From Acholeplasmataceae bacterium (GTDB taxonomy: Bacteria > Bacillota_I > Bacilli_A > Acholeplasmatales > Acholeplasmataceae), in assembly GCA_021108415.1 (NCBI GenBank), contig JAIOQX010000002.1:558001-622000 (forward strand): a stretch of 64,000 nucleotides of DNA. Reading direction: 5' to 3'. Of this stretch, positions 45,291-53,996 are shown one piece after another. Under the pieces are notes generated by a model. That model did not search any database. It had not been told where the DNA came from and worked only from the letters and a program-made list of their open reading frames with translations. The translations under genes and the position numbers were made by a program. The first letter of the stretch is position 1, and every line of letters starts with the position of its first letter.

Positions 45291-47120
45291 TCACATAACT
45301 TGCTTTCTTAAAGCTTCTAGTATTTCTACCATTGCCCATGTGTCTTGTTTACAATATTCAAGTAAATCTTTATACGTTTTTTCAAACTCTTCTTTTTTCA
45401 TAAAAGGAAAATTTGCATAAGCTACAAGCGCATCTGTTCCATTACCAATAGGCATGCCATCATATTTTAAATGCGAAAAAACAGGTAAGACTTTCTTTAT
45501 CGAAAATGAGCCATTTAAATCATTGTTGTAATAACAAAATCCATCAGCTTGTTCATCATCAAATCCAAGTGCTTTAAAGAACTTCTTATTACCTTTTACG
45601 AAATCCATTAAATCTACTAAACGATCCACCATATCAAGTAATCTTGTCTCATGTTCTGGAAATAGTTTTGCCATTTCTTTTAATCTAGTTTGTTCAAAAG
45701 ATTGATTATAAACCATAATTGATCCGCCATCATCTTTAATAATATCCATCATCGTTTCTACAAGTTCTCTTCTTAAATCATCATGTGTTTTTGCGATAAA
45801 CCCATAATTATCTTTATCTTTATCGCATACACCAGGTTTATGCTCTATATGAATTGAATATTGAAACAATGATTGCGTGTATGGTGTTTCTCCTTTAAAT
45901 CTAGGTATTGGACAAGGAAAGGTTTCAAAATCTAGATGATAAATTGGATATCGTAGAGATTCAATCGCTGCTTTAATTTTATGTGGTTCCATAAAAGGAA
46001 TCTTTGAGTCCATCACTTGACGTTGAATCTTATTTTTATCCCTGTTTAACCAATTATATGGGACATCAAAAGCTGTTAAGTAGCCTTGATTAATTAAATC
46101 GAATCGATCATGCTTGATTCCTGTTTCATCTTTAAACCCGTGATGTCCATCAATATATGTGAAAATTGAGTTTTTAGCGGGAACATCTTTATAACATATT
46201 GGATAAAAAATACACTCTCTAGAATCTTTTCTTTGACAATGAGGCCCTAAATCTACAGGATTTGCGTTCATTTCATCAAGTCTATCCATCACAATTTTTT
46301 GATCATTTTTGATGATTGGCATCATTGTTTTAATAAATGATGTAACATCAATAAAGGTGATTAAATCATCCTCATAAATCGGTTTATTTTCTTCGTTTAC
46401 TAATCCCTTATGGACGTATGTTGAATTTAGAACACCAAGATAGTATTTAACATTTTTATCTGTTTTTAATGTGTGTTCTAAAACATATCTTTGATATGCG
46501 ATATCATAGAAATATCTTCCTTCTTTAGATAGTCTATCTCTTAATTTTTTTAGTTTCTTATGATATGCTTCATTGACTTCTAAACCTAAATCTTCTCTTA
46601 ACATTAGAATAGACTCTGGACTATACTCAAAGACACTTACTTTTTGATCATCAAGTTTAAAAGTCATATCTAAAAACTTCTTAGAAGTTGTTGATTTAAC
46701 TTCAAAAATACGAATCGTATCTTTATCTTCTTGATATCCATCTAAGAAACAATAGAATCGGTATCCATCTAATTCATATTCAAATCTTTTTTGATCAAAT
46801 GTATCTAGTGCATAAATGGTATCCCCTTTGAACTTACGCTCAATAATACGACCAGAAATCATTTCTATTTCGTTATAGTATTTAAGCATCGTTTCCATTT
46901 GAGCATTTGATTTCACTAAGATATCTTCATTGTTTTCATCAATCATTGAATCTAGAAGAATACCTATCTTAGCATCATTTTCTTGACTCATCAGATCACT
47001 TAAATCATCTTGATCTGAAAATGAAACCACAGCTTTATCTTTTTCTCTATAGACTTCATCTAGTGCAGGATAACGATCACATCTTATATAATTAATAAAT
47101 CTTGTTTTTGAAATTAACAT
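45291..47120 (-). CDS. DUF2779 protein: RecB/Cas4-like nuclease plus DEDD-type nuclease domain
   Basis: 609 residues from ATG 47120 (GGAGGG upstream; the track's TTG start is in the ribosome site). The N-half contains FLDGYQEDKDTIRIFEVKSTT, fitting the D...ExK core of PD-(D/E)xK nucleases. Cysteines at YIRCDRYP and HCQRKDSRECIFYPICY could bind an Fe-S cluster as in Cas4/AddB. The C-half (from YHLDFETFPCPIPR) matches the DUF2779 DEDD-like exonuclease domain, ending LEYCKQDTWAMVEIL. Substrate and pathway unknown; DNA repair or defence are possible. Located alone between cysS and a lipoprotein. Confidence 0.82.
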   Translation of the reverse strand: MLISKTRFINYIRCDRYPALDEVYREKDKAVVSFSDQDDLSDLMSQENDAKIGILLDSMIDENNEDILVKSNAQMETMLKYYNEIEMISGRIIERKFKGDTIYALDTFDQKRFEYELDGYRFYCFLDGYQEDKDTIRIFEVKSTTSKKFLDMTFKLDDQKVSVFEYSPESILMLREDLGLEVNEAYHKKLKKLRDRLSKEGRYFYDIAYQRYVLEHTLKTDKNVKYYLGVLNSTYVHKGLVNEENKPIYEDDLITFIDVTSFIKTMMPIIKNDQKIVMDRLDEMNANPVDLGPHCQRKDSRECIFYPICYKDVPAKNSIFTYIDGHHGFKDETGIKHDRFDLINQGYLTAFDVPYNWLNRDKNKIQRQVMDSKIPFMEPHKIKAAIESLRYPIYHLDFETFPCPIPRFKGETPYTQSLFQYSIHIEHKPGVCDKDKDNYGFIAKTHDDLRRELVETMMDIIKDDGGSIMVYNQSFEQTRLKEMAKLFPEHETRLLDMVDRLVDLMDFVKGNKKFFKALGFDDEQADGFCYYNNDLNGSFSIKKVLPVFSHLKYDGMPIGNGTDALVAYANFPFMKKEEFEKTYKDLLEYCKQDTWAMVEILEALRKQVM

Positions 47121-47160
47121 TTGTATACCCTCCAATGTATATATTATAACATGCCTATAT

Positions 47161-47189
47161 AAAAAAATTACGGCACCGAAGTGCCGTAA
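47161..47189 (-). terminator. terminator after the lipoprotein gene
   Basis: TTACGGCAC-ttcg-GTGCCGTAA with a UUCG tetraloop and seven T on the minus strand, 4 bases after the stop. Confidence 0.92.
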
Positions 47190-47193
47190 GTAA

Positions 47194-48720
47194 TTATTCA
47201 GCTAATTGATCTAAAATCCATTGACTTGTGAAATATGCGTTTAAGTCATTAATAAGGTTAATGCTTACTTCTGGAGTTTGAGATATACCATTAATGGTTA
47301 AGTTTTCTGTTCCATTAACACCTTTATCACTAGCTACACCAAAGCGATTAAATCCAAACACTTGTGATGCATCTAATGAAACATCATCTGCAACATTTAG
47401 TGTCATACTACCACCATCAAGTCTTACAATTTGATTAGAAGGTTTATTAGATTCATAAAATCCGATAAGTCCACCTATTCTAAATTGTTTTGTAACATCT
47501 GCTTCATATTCATTTTTTTGATGATTTATGGTAATTGATCCACTATAATATCCACTAGTTATTGAGTCGTTAGCTTTACCAATTAATCCACCAACAAATA
47601 AAGTATAAATTCCTTTATCCGTATCTGGAAGTGTATTGTAATCTAGGTCTACATCAATATCACCTGTACTAATTACATCTGTAATTTTTGCGCCAGTTAC
47701 ATGTTGAGCAACAATACCACCAATCATATGGCTTGTATCATCATCTCTAATGTTAGTTCCTAAAACGTTAAATGTAATATTTGTATCACTATTAACTTCA
47801 CTAATAACTGAAGCAGCACCTAATAATCCAATAGCTCCACCAATTTTAATGGTTCCAAAAGAAGTTGATAAGACATCAATATTTGTGTTGATGATATCTA
47901 CACCTTCTACTGATCCTTTATATTCAGCTGCGATTGCACCTACATATGCTTGAATTGTAGATGATGTTGAAAATGAAATTGTAGAATCTTTAATCACTAC
48001 ATTTTCTATGCTAGCTGTTTGGGCTGTTACATAGCCTGCAACGATTCCAACTCTTGATGAAGTTGTTGTAGCTAAAGGTTCAGCAATCGTTCCTATGGTT
48101 ACATTTTCAAATGTTGTATTTTTAATTGTGCCTGATGATACATATCCAAATACACCCGTATAAGTTGATATTTTTTCAAAGTTGATATTTTTTAAAGCAT
48201 AACCATCACCATCAAAGACTCCACCAAATGAAAGGCTTGATGTATTAAATGCAGATACAAATTCTTCACCTGTAAAATCGATATCTTGTCCTAATTTAAA
48301 ATTGCCATTTTTGTTGTTTTTCATATTATTGAAATCTTCTACTGTGTTGATAATGATTTCTTCAGCTGTAAGAGTTGTAAACTCATATACTGCAATTTCT
48401 ATTGCATCTCTACCTACGGTTGCGATGACTTTGATACTAAATGTGGTTTCAGTTTCAAGGCCATAAAAATAGATGCCTAGTAAATCTTCTTCAGTTTCAA
48501 TTGTTTTTTGATTTCTAATGTTGCCATCAGTATTATATAAATATACAACTGTTGATCCTGTAATCTCATTATCTACATCTGTAATTTCAACATCAAATGA
48601 AATACTTGTTTGATCAACATCTATTTCTAGAAACTCAGCAGTTGCGGTTGTACTACTACCGCATGCTACTAAAGTTATTAAGAATGCAATCGCTATGATT
48701 ATTATTTTTATTTTTTTCAT
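47194..48720 (-). CDS. surface lipoprotein with beta-solenoid repeats
   Basis: 508 residues. Signal peptide with lipobox LITLVACG. An N-terminal fibronectin-like region (40-120) is followed by repeats of the GxFGYxxxGxIKN / IGGLIGxxxxS type (FGYVSSGTIKNTTF, GGIVAQHVTGAKI, GGLIGKANDS), similar to GLUG-repeat beta-helices found in surface adhesins. Thr/Ser/Asp rich. The ATG overlaps the gltX TGA, so it is translated from the gltX mRNA, an odd pairing. No catalytic motif seen; adhesion or polymer binding is a guess. Confidence 0.8.
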   Translation of the reverse strand: MKKIKIIIIAIAFLITLVACGSSTTATAEFLEIDVDQTSISFDVEITDVDNEITGSTVVYLYNTDGNIRNQKTIETEEDLLGIYFYGLETETTFSIKVIATVGRDAIEIAVYEFTTLTAEEIIINTVEDFNNMKNNKNGNFKLGQDIDFTGEEFVSAFNTSSLSFGGVFDGDGYALKNINFEKISTYTGVFGYVSSGTIKNTTFENVTIGTIAEPLATTTSSRVGIVAGYVTAQTASIENVVIKDSTISFSTSSTIQAYVGAIAAEYKGSVEGVDIINTNIDVLSTSFGTIKIGGAIGLLGAASVISEVNSDTNITFNVLGTNIRDDDTSHMIGGIVAQHVTGAKITDVISTGDIDVDLDYNTLPDTDKGIYTLFVGGLIGKANDSITSGYYSGSITINHQKNEYEADVTKQFRIGGLIGFYESNKPSNQIVRLDGGSMTLNVADDVSLDASQVFGFNRFGVASDKGVNGTENLTINGISQTPEVSINLINDLNAYFTSQWILDQLAE

Positions 48721-50060
48721 GATTCACCTCTAAGTTTATCGATTGTATGTGTTAATCTTTTCATAATTTCTTGTTTACCTAATAAAGCTAGGGATGCGGG
48801 AAGACTTGGACCATGCATATCACCTGTAGTCGCAATTCTAAGACCCATAAATAACGCTTTACCAGAAGTTTCTGTATCTAATCCAGATTGTTTGATTGCT
48901 TCTTCAATAGCGTTGACTTGGAAATCTGAATCATTTAGATGTTTTGAAAATGCTTCAAGTAAAGTTAAGCTCTTATTTTCTTTTATAAATTGATAGCTTT
49001 CATCGGTTAGTTTGAACGTTTGATGAAAAAATTCATGATAAAGCTCAGTTATTTCTCCAATATGATTCATTCTGTCTTGGAAAACAGTGACTAAAAGTTC
49101 TAACCAATTTTCTGATTTGATTTCTATACCATCAGTCTCTAAGAAAGCTCTAGATTTTTTAGCAAGTTCAGCAATTGATAATTTTTTAATATATCTACTA
49201 TTAATGAAAGCTAATTTATCTTTATCAAACATTGCAGGTGCTTTTGATAATCTCTTAGGGTCAAATTGTTTGATAATGTTTTCTTTAGATAATATTTCTT
49301 TATTTCCTTGAGGGGACCATCCTAATAAAGCTATGAAATTAAACATTGCTTCTGGTAGATACCCAATCTTTTCATACTCAGAAATAAACTGAATAACATT
49401 TTTATCTCGTTTGGATAGTTTTTTCTTTTCTTCATTAACAATAATTGTCATATGCCCAAAAAGTGGAGCTTCCCAGTTAAATGCTTGATAAATCATTAAT
49501 TGTTTTGGTGTATTGGTGATATGTTCTTCGCCACGCAAAACATGTGAAATTTCCATAAAATGATCATCAATAACAACCGCAAAATTATATGTTGGAATAC
49601 CATTATCTTTCATGATGATCCAATCTTCTACATCTTTACTTTCAAATGATAAGTGACCACGAACGATATCATCAAATCCATAAGTGACATCAGCTGGCAC
49701 TTTAAAACGGATAGCATATGCATCGCTATCTTCTCTAAAGTCTTTATACGCAAGACCTTTTTCTAAAAGTTCTTCTGCATACTTTGTGTATAAATCTAAT
49801 CGTTCAAGTTGACGATATGGACCAAATGCTCCACCTTTATCAGGTGACTCATTCCATTCTAATCCTAACCAACTTAAATAGTTTAATTGTGAAGCTTCTC
49901 CACCTTCTACATTTCTTAAAACGTCAGTGTCTTCGATTCTTACAATAAAATCGCCGCCAAAATGACGTGCGTATAGATAATTAAATAGTGCACTTCTTGC
50001 GTTTCCGATATGTAGCAGTCCTGTTGGACTTGGTGCATATCTTACTCTTACTTTTTTCAT
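48717..50060 (-). CDS. gltX: glutamyl-tRNA synthetase
   Basis: 447 residues from ATG 50060; the track start extends upstream without need. Class I: RYAPSPTGLLHIGNAR (HIGH) and KKLSKRDKN (KMSKS). C-terminal anticodon domain present but short. No separate GlnRS is visible, so Gln-tRNA is probably made via GatCAB. Own promoter; co-translated with the lipoprotein gene downstream. Confidence 0.96.
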   Translation of the reverse strand: MKKVRVRYAPSPTGLLHIGNARSALFNYLYARHFGGDFIVRIEDTDVLRNVEGGEASQLNYLSWLGLEWNESPDKGGAFGPYRQLERLDLYTKYAEELLEKGLAYKDFREDSDAYAIRFKVPADVTYGFDDIVRGHLSFESKDVEDWIIMKDNGIPTYNFAVVIDDHFMEISHVLRGEEHITNTPKQLMIYQAFNWEAPLFGHMTIIVNEEKKKLSKRDKNVIQFISEYEKIGYLPEAMFNFIALLGWSPQGNKEILSKENIIKQFDPKRLSKAPAMFDKDKLAFINSRYIKKLSIAELAKKSRAFLETDGIEIKSENWLELLVTVFQDRMNHIGEITELYHEFFHQTFKLTDESYQFIKENKSLTLLEAFSKHLNDSDFQVNAIEEAIKQSGLDTETSGKALFMGLRIATTGDMHGPSLPASLALLGKQEIMKRLTHTIDKLRGES

Positions 50061-50085
50061 TTTATCCCATCCTTTATGCAGGTAT

Positions 50086-50114
50086 ATTATACGATATATA
50101 ATGCCAATTAACAA
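50086..50114 (-). promoter_or_regulatory. promoter of gltX
   Basis: TTGTTA, 17 bases, TATAAT on the minus strand, about 25 bases before gltX. Confidence 0.72.
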
Positions 50115-50126
50115 CGGTTAAATTAT

Positions 50127-50654
50127 TTATTCGTATTTTAAAGATCCTTCGTAACCAATAGATTTTAGATAGTTATCGACTTGTCTTCTGTTTTTGAAGA
50201 TAACTACCTTATGTTTATACTTCTCTTTATAGAGTTTCATTAAAGCTTTTGAGTCTTTTTTTCGACCCGTAAATAAGATCCACCAAATGAAACTTAAATT
50301 CAGTCTTTCTTTACATCCATCAGCAATTGAATCTCTACTTTTATTGTGGTATTTAATGCGTCTTAAAATCGCTCCATAAAGACATTTAAACCGATTGAAA
50401 TCAAACAAGAATAACTTATCAGATGCTTCGTATCTGTGTGTAGCTATTTTACGATATTGACCATCTATAATCCATTGATCTTTCTTCATAAACTCTTGTA
50501 TTTCTTGTTCTATAATTTGTTTATCTCTTTGGATCCAATTGGGACCAAAAAAGATCTTATCAATATGTAGAACATCTATATGATAATGTTTGGAAAGTCT
50601 TTTAGAAAATGTTGATTTTCCTGAACTTGAATATCCGACAACTTGTATTTTCAT
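50127..50654 (-). CDS. P-loop nucleotide kinase-like protein (FlaR/topology-modulator type)
   Basis: 175 residues. P-loop GYSSSGKST at the start, LHIDKIFFGPNWIQRD and WIIDGQYRK (Walker-B-like with DG), RRIKYHNKSR basic segment. This matches small adenylate-kinase-like proteins annotated as DNA topology modulation FlaR. Substrate unknown. It starts 1 base after the MFS gene stop and probably forms a two-gene unit with it. Confidence 0.75.
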   Translation of the reverse strand: MKIQVVGYSSSGKSTFSKRLSKHYHIDVLHIDKIFFGPNWIQRDKQIIEQEIQEFMKKDQWIIDGQYRKIATHRYEASDKLFLFDFNRFKCLYGAILRRIKYHNKSRDSIADGCKERLNLSFIWWILFTGRKKDSKALMKLYKEKYKHKVVIFKNRRQVDNYLKSIGYEGSLKYE

Positions 50655-50655
50655 A

Positions 50656-52248
50656 TTACACCTTCTTTTTAAAGAATTTCTTAAAGTCTATTTTTTGTGG
50701 ATCACCATGTTTAACTAATAGCATTGTAGCTAAAGCAAGTGCCATAAAGATTGTTGCGTAAGGGAATAAAATAATTCTTCCATATCTATCCATTAGAATA
50801 CCTGATAAGATTGGTGTGAAAATTTGTGCACCCATTGATGCTGCATAATAATACCCTGTATACGTCCCAACATTTCTACCTCTAGACAATTCAACAACCA
50901 TTGGATAAATGTTTACACCAGTTAGTGTCCAACCAAATCCAGCAATCATAATGATTCCTGCAGTTAGAATAATTTGATTTTGTTCAATAAAGACGATGAC
51001 ACCCATTGATATCATTAATAAAAATATACCTAAAAGCATTGATTTTTTTCTGCCCATTTTTAAACTTAAAATCCCTATAGGTAAGATCATTGCAATAACA
51101 ACACCTTGTGCAATGATAAATGGTAGTTGGTAAAATTCCATATTTAAAACTTTAGGTAGGTAATCAGCAATTTTACTCATCACTGCATTATATCCAAAGA
51201 ATAGTAAAAATACTGTTGTTAACAATAAATATAGTGAAAGTCTTTTCTCTTTATTTAATGCTTTTTTAGGATTCTCATATGGGTCAGTTTCTTTAATGTT
51301 ATAAGCTGCTTCTCTTGCTTCTTTATCTTTTACCAACAAAGGTTCTTTAACTTTCCACAAGAAGATACCTAATGTAATAATCATAATCGATCCAATCACA
51401 ATATAGACACTAACATGATTGTGATAAGCATGCTTATTAAGCCCACTAAATAAAATAACAAAAACAGAGAAAACCCCTCCAATTGCCCCTAAGAAAGTAA
51501 CAATTGCATTAGCTTTTGTTCGATTTGGCTTTATGGTAACATCAGGCATTAATGCGATGGCTGGTGTTCTATAAATAGCCATTGAGACGAGTGCTACAAA
51601 TAAAATTGCTAAAAAAGTATAAAATACTTCAGGATCATTTTTTGTAAGTTCCCAAGCTCTAAGAGATAGATACTGATAATATAAATCTCTTACCTTGGTT
51701 TGATCGCTAACCGAAAGTTCTTGACTTCCAGCAGCTAAGATATCTGATATGGGTTGATATATTGTTGATTCCCATTCATCAAACTCACTGGTACTAATAA
51801 GTCCTTGTGCATATGTTTGATCTCTTTCTGTTTCCATGATATCAATAACCATATACCAATGGGCTTTTAAAGTAATATCAACATCATCATCAAAGGCGAT
51901 ATCATAATGTGATTCAATAATATCGGTTGCTTCTATCTTTTCAGTTTGTCTATAATCAGCAAATGCTAGCATCATAAATGCTACAGCAGCAACTAATGTG
52001 CCAATAATAATATAAGGTGTTCTTCTTCCAAGTTTATGAGTTGACTTATCAGATAGCGCGCCAAATAGAGGCAGTAGGATAACTGCCATAATATTATCAA
52101 ATGCCATGACGATTCCAGATTCAAACTGATTTAATCCAAATTTGTCAATAAGCGTTTTTGCGATTAACATGTCATAAGCTTGCCAAAACATTGAAATACT
52201 GAAAAATATCAAGCCTACATAAAAAGTTGTTTTATAATTCAGTTTCAT
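50656..52248 (-). CDS. MFS transporter of the SLC45/GPH sugar type with a large extracellular loop
   Basis: 530 residues with 12 membrane segments. LFGALSDKSTHKLGRRTPYI in the first cytoplasmic loop is the motif-A of SLC45-like sugar/proton symporters. A hydrophilic insert of about 100 residues (IEATDIIESHYD ... LRAWELTKNDPEV) lies between helices 3 and 4, which is unusual. A sugar substrate is likely but not proven; the EEP phosphatase near 58 kb resembles enzymes of maltose 6-phosphate metabolism, a possible but unlinked connection. Confidence 0.78.
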   Translation of the reverse strand: MKLNYKTTFYVGLIFFSISMFWQAYDMLIAKTLIDKFGLNQFESGIVMAFDNIMAVILLPLFGALSDKSTHKLGRRTPYIIIGTLVAAVAFMMLAFADYRQTEKIEATDIIESHYDIAFDDDVDITLKAHWYMVIDIMETERDQTYAQGLISTSEFDEWESTIYQPISDILAAGSQELSVSDQTKVRDLYYQYLSLRAWELTKNDPEVFYTFLAILFVALVSMAIYRTPAIALMPDVTIKPNRTKANAIVTFLGAIGGVFSVFVILFSGLNKHAYHNHVSVYIVIGSIMIITLGIFLWKVKEPLLVKDKEAREAAYNIKETDPYENPKKALNKEKRLSLYLLLTTVFLLFFGYNAVMSKIADYLPKVLNMEFYQLPFIIAQGVVIAMILPIGILSLKMGRKKSMLLGIFLLMISMGVIVFIEQNQIILTAGIIMIAGFGWTLTGVNIYPMVVELSRGRNVGTYTGYYYAASMGAQIFTPILSGILMDRYGRIILFPYATIFMALALATMLLVKHGDPQKIDFKKFFKKKV

Positions 52249-52290
52249 TCATTAACCTCAATCATTGTGTATATATAAATTATAACACGA

Positions 52291-52318
52291 GAAAAAAGAA
52301 AAGGACCCATAGGGTCCT
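52291..52318 (-). terminator. terminator of rplM-rpsI
   Basis: AGGACCC / GGGTCCT with a 3-base loop and TTTTCTTTTTT on the minus strand, 7 bases after rpsI. Confidence 0.85.
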
Positions 52319-52325
52319 CATAAAA

Positions 52326-52724
52326 TTAACGTTTCGAGAATTGAGAAGCTTTTCTTGCTTTTTTCAAACCGTATTTTTTACGTTCTTTACTACGAGAATC
52401 TCTTGTAACTAAACCTGCTGGTTTTAAGATTTTTCTTAAATCAGGATTGATTTCCATCAATGCGCGAGTGATTCCTAAACGGATCGCTCCTGCTTGACCT
52501 GTTAGTCCACCACCGTTAACATTAACGCTGATATCATATTTACCTTCTGTTTCAGTTAAAACAAGTGGTTGAGTAACGTCTAAACGTGTTGCAGCTGAAG
52601 GAATATATTCTTCAAAAGGACGATCGTTAATTAAAAACTCACCTTTACCATTTGATAAAATTACTCTAGCTACAGAACTCTTACGACGTCCTGTACCGAA
52701 ATATTGTACTTTAGTGTTTGCCAT
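52326..52724 (-). CDS. rpsI: ribosomal protein uS9
   Basis: 132 residues ending RKASQFSKR, whose C-terminal Arg tail contacts P-site t[15 protein letters not shown] and [17 protein letters not shown] are diagnostic. Second gene of rplM-rpsI. Confidence 0.97.
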   Translation of the reverse strand: MANTKVQYFGTGRRKSSVARVILSNGKGEFLINDRPFEEYIPSAATRLDVTQPLVLTETEGKYDISVNVNGGGLTGQAGAIRLGITRALMEINPDLRKILKPAGLVTRDSRSKERKKYGLKKARKASQFSKR

Positions 52725-52727
52725 GTG

Positions 52728-53156
52728 TTAAACCTCCAATTTTTCTGGTTGTTGTGCAGAATGTTTGTGTTCTGGACCAGCATATACAAAAAGCTTTCTA
52801 GCCATTGAGGCACCTAACTTTGTATGTGGTAACATACCAACAATTGCTTTTTCAACCATACGTGTTGGGAATTTCGCCATAACGTCTTTAGCACTTGTAG
52901 ACGTAAGACCTCCATTATAGCCTGAGTGACTATAATACATCTTTTTGTCCCATTTCTTACCTGTTAATTTAATTTTTTCAGCATTTAAAACAATTACATA
53001 ATCTCCAGAGTCCACGTGAGGCGTGTATGTAGGTTTATGTTTTCCTTTTAAAACTGAAGCTACTTCAGTCGCTAAGCGGCCTAAAGTCTTATTCTCTGCG
53101 TCGACTACAAACCATTTGCGTGTAATCGTACTTTCATTTGCCATGAATGTTTTCAT
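52728..53156 (-). CDS. rplM: ribosomal protein uL13
   Basis: 142 residues from ATG 53156, 7 bases after AAGGAG; the track's first ATG is too close to it. [20 protein letters not shown] and [18 protein letters not shown] are typical. Early 50S assembly protein; in Bacillus it regulates rplM-rpsI through an L13 leader. Confidence 0.96.
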   Translation of the reverse strand: MKTFMANESTITRKWFVVDAENKTLGRLATEVASVLKGKHKPTYTPHVDSGDYVIVLNAEKIKLTGKKWDKKMYYSHSGYNGGLTSTSAKDVMAKFPTRMVEKAIVGMLPHTKLGASMARKLFVYAGPEHKHSAQQPEKLEV

Positions 53157-53190
53157 TGTCATTCTCCTTATATTCTTACTTTCTTTTTAA

Positions 53191-53234
53191 AAAAATAAGG
53201 GCATTAGTGGATAAATATTTAAAACGTACCTTTG
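53191..53234 (-). promoter_or_regulatory. candidate L13 leader
   Basis: In the rplM leader, AAAGGTACGTTTTAAAT... and ...CACTAATGCCCTTATTTTTTT can pair at the AAGG/CCTT ends and are followed by a T-run, a layout like the short L13 leader of Firmicutes. The stem is weak, so this is tentative. Confidence 0.45.
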
Positions 53235-53236
53235 TT

Positions 53237-53265
53237 ATATTACTATATAAATGATAAATTGTCAA
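53237..53265 (-). promoter_or_regulatory. promoter of rplM-rpsI
   Basis: TTGACA, 17 bases, TAATAT on the minus strand, giving a leader of about 75 bases. Confidence 0.78.
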
Positions 53266-53291
53266 CAGTTTCATACTTTATTTTAGTTTAT

Positions 53292-53789
53292 TTATTCATC
53301 AATTGTAACAACTAGCTTTTCTAGATCAACTACAACTTTTTCGTTAATTGATGTTGGGATGTTTTTACCTATAAAATCAGCTCTAATAGGAAGTTGTCTG
53401 TGCCCTCTATCAATTAGTATTGCAAGTTCAATTTTCTCAGGTCTTCCGTGGTCATTAATCGCATCCATAGCTGCTCTAACTGATCTTCCGGTATATAAAA
53501 CATCATCTACTATGATTACTGTTTTATTACTTAAATCAAAGCCTTGATTCACTTTTTCTAATTGCTTGTTTATATCATCTCGATAAGCCTTAATATCTAT
53601 TGGATATGTTAATACATTTACATCTGCAAAATCTTTTAAATTCTTTTGTAATAATTTTGCTAATGGATATCCTTTTTTTAAGATACCTAATAATACAATA
53701 GGTTCTAAACGATTGTTCTTTTCTATAATTTCATGTGTCATTCTTTTTAAAGTTCTAGATAATTGTTCTTTGTTCATAATTTCTTTCAT
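53292..53789 (-). CDS. pyrR: PyrR pyrimidine regulator / uracil phosphoribosyltransferase
   Basis: 165 residues from ATG 53789 (AAGGTGA upstream). Type I PRTase fold: PRPP loop VIIVDDVLYTGRSVRAA and the family's LIDRGHRQLPIRADFIGKNIPTS. In Bacillus PyrR binds UMP/UTP and then a conserved hairpin in pyr leader RNA, favouring termination. A matching hairpin lies in the divergent uraA leader, so that gene is a likely target. Confidence 0.94.
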   Translation of the reverse strand: MKEIMNKEQLSRTLKRMTHEIIEKNNRLEPIVLLGILKKGYPLAKLLQKNLKDFADVNVLTYPIDIKAYRDDINKQLEKVNQGFDLSNKTVIIVDDVLYTGRSVRAAMDAINDHGRPEKIELAILIDRGHRQLPIRADFIGKNIPTSINEKVVVDLEKLVVTIDE

Positions 53790-53836
53790 TATAATCACCT
53801 TCGTATCCATTATATCTTTTTTTATTAAAAAATCTA

Positions 53837-53864
53837 TTGTAATCATAAAATTATATGATATACT
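53837..53864 (+). promoter_or_regulatory. promoter of the uracil permease gene
   Basis: TTGTAA, 16 bases, TATACT on the plus strand, shortly before the PyrR-type leader. Confidence 0.55.
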
Positions 53865-53875
53865 TGTATCAGTAA

Positions 53876-53964
53876 AGGTCCTTTAAGTTATGCCTGTGAG
53901 CATAATAAGGTAGCATTTTTTTATGTAAATTACCCTTAAAGGACACCATTGGTGTCCTTTTTTA
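53876..53964 (+). promoter_or_regulatory. PyrR-type attenuator in the uraA leader
   Basis: Three mutually exclusive parts are visible: (1) a hairpin GTTATGC-CTGTGA-GCATAAT whose loop matches the CNGNGA PyrR recognition loop; (2) GTCCTTTAAG (53879-53888), which can pair with CTTAAAGGAC (53935-53944) as an antiterminator; (3) terminator AAAGGACACC-att-GGTGTCCTTT plus T-run (53938-53964), which uses the same CTTAAAGGAC arm. High UMP with PyrR bound should favour the terminator and lower permease output. Confidence 0.85.
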
Positions 53965-53996
53965 TTAAGACCTTACAAAAAATAGGAGGTTTTAAA

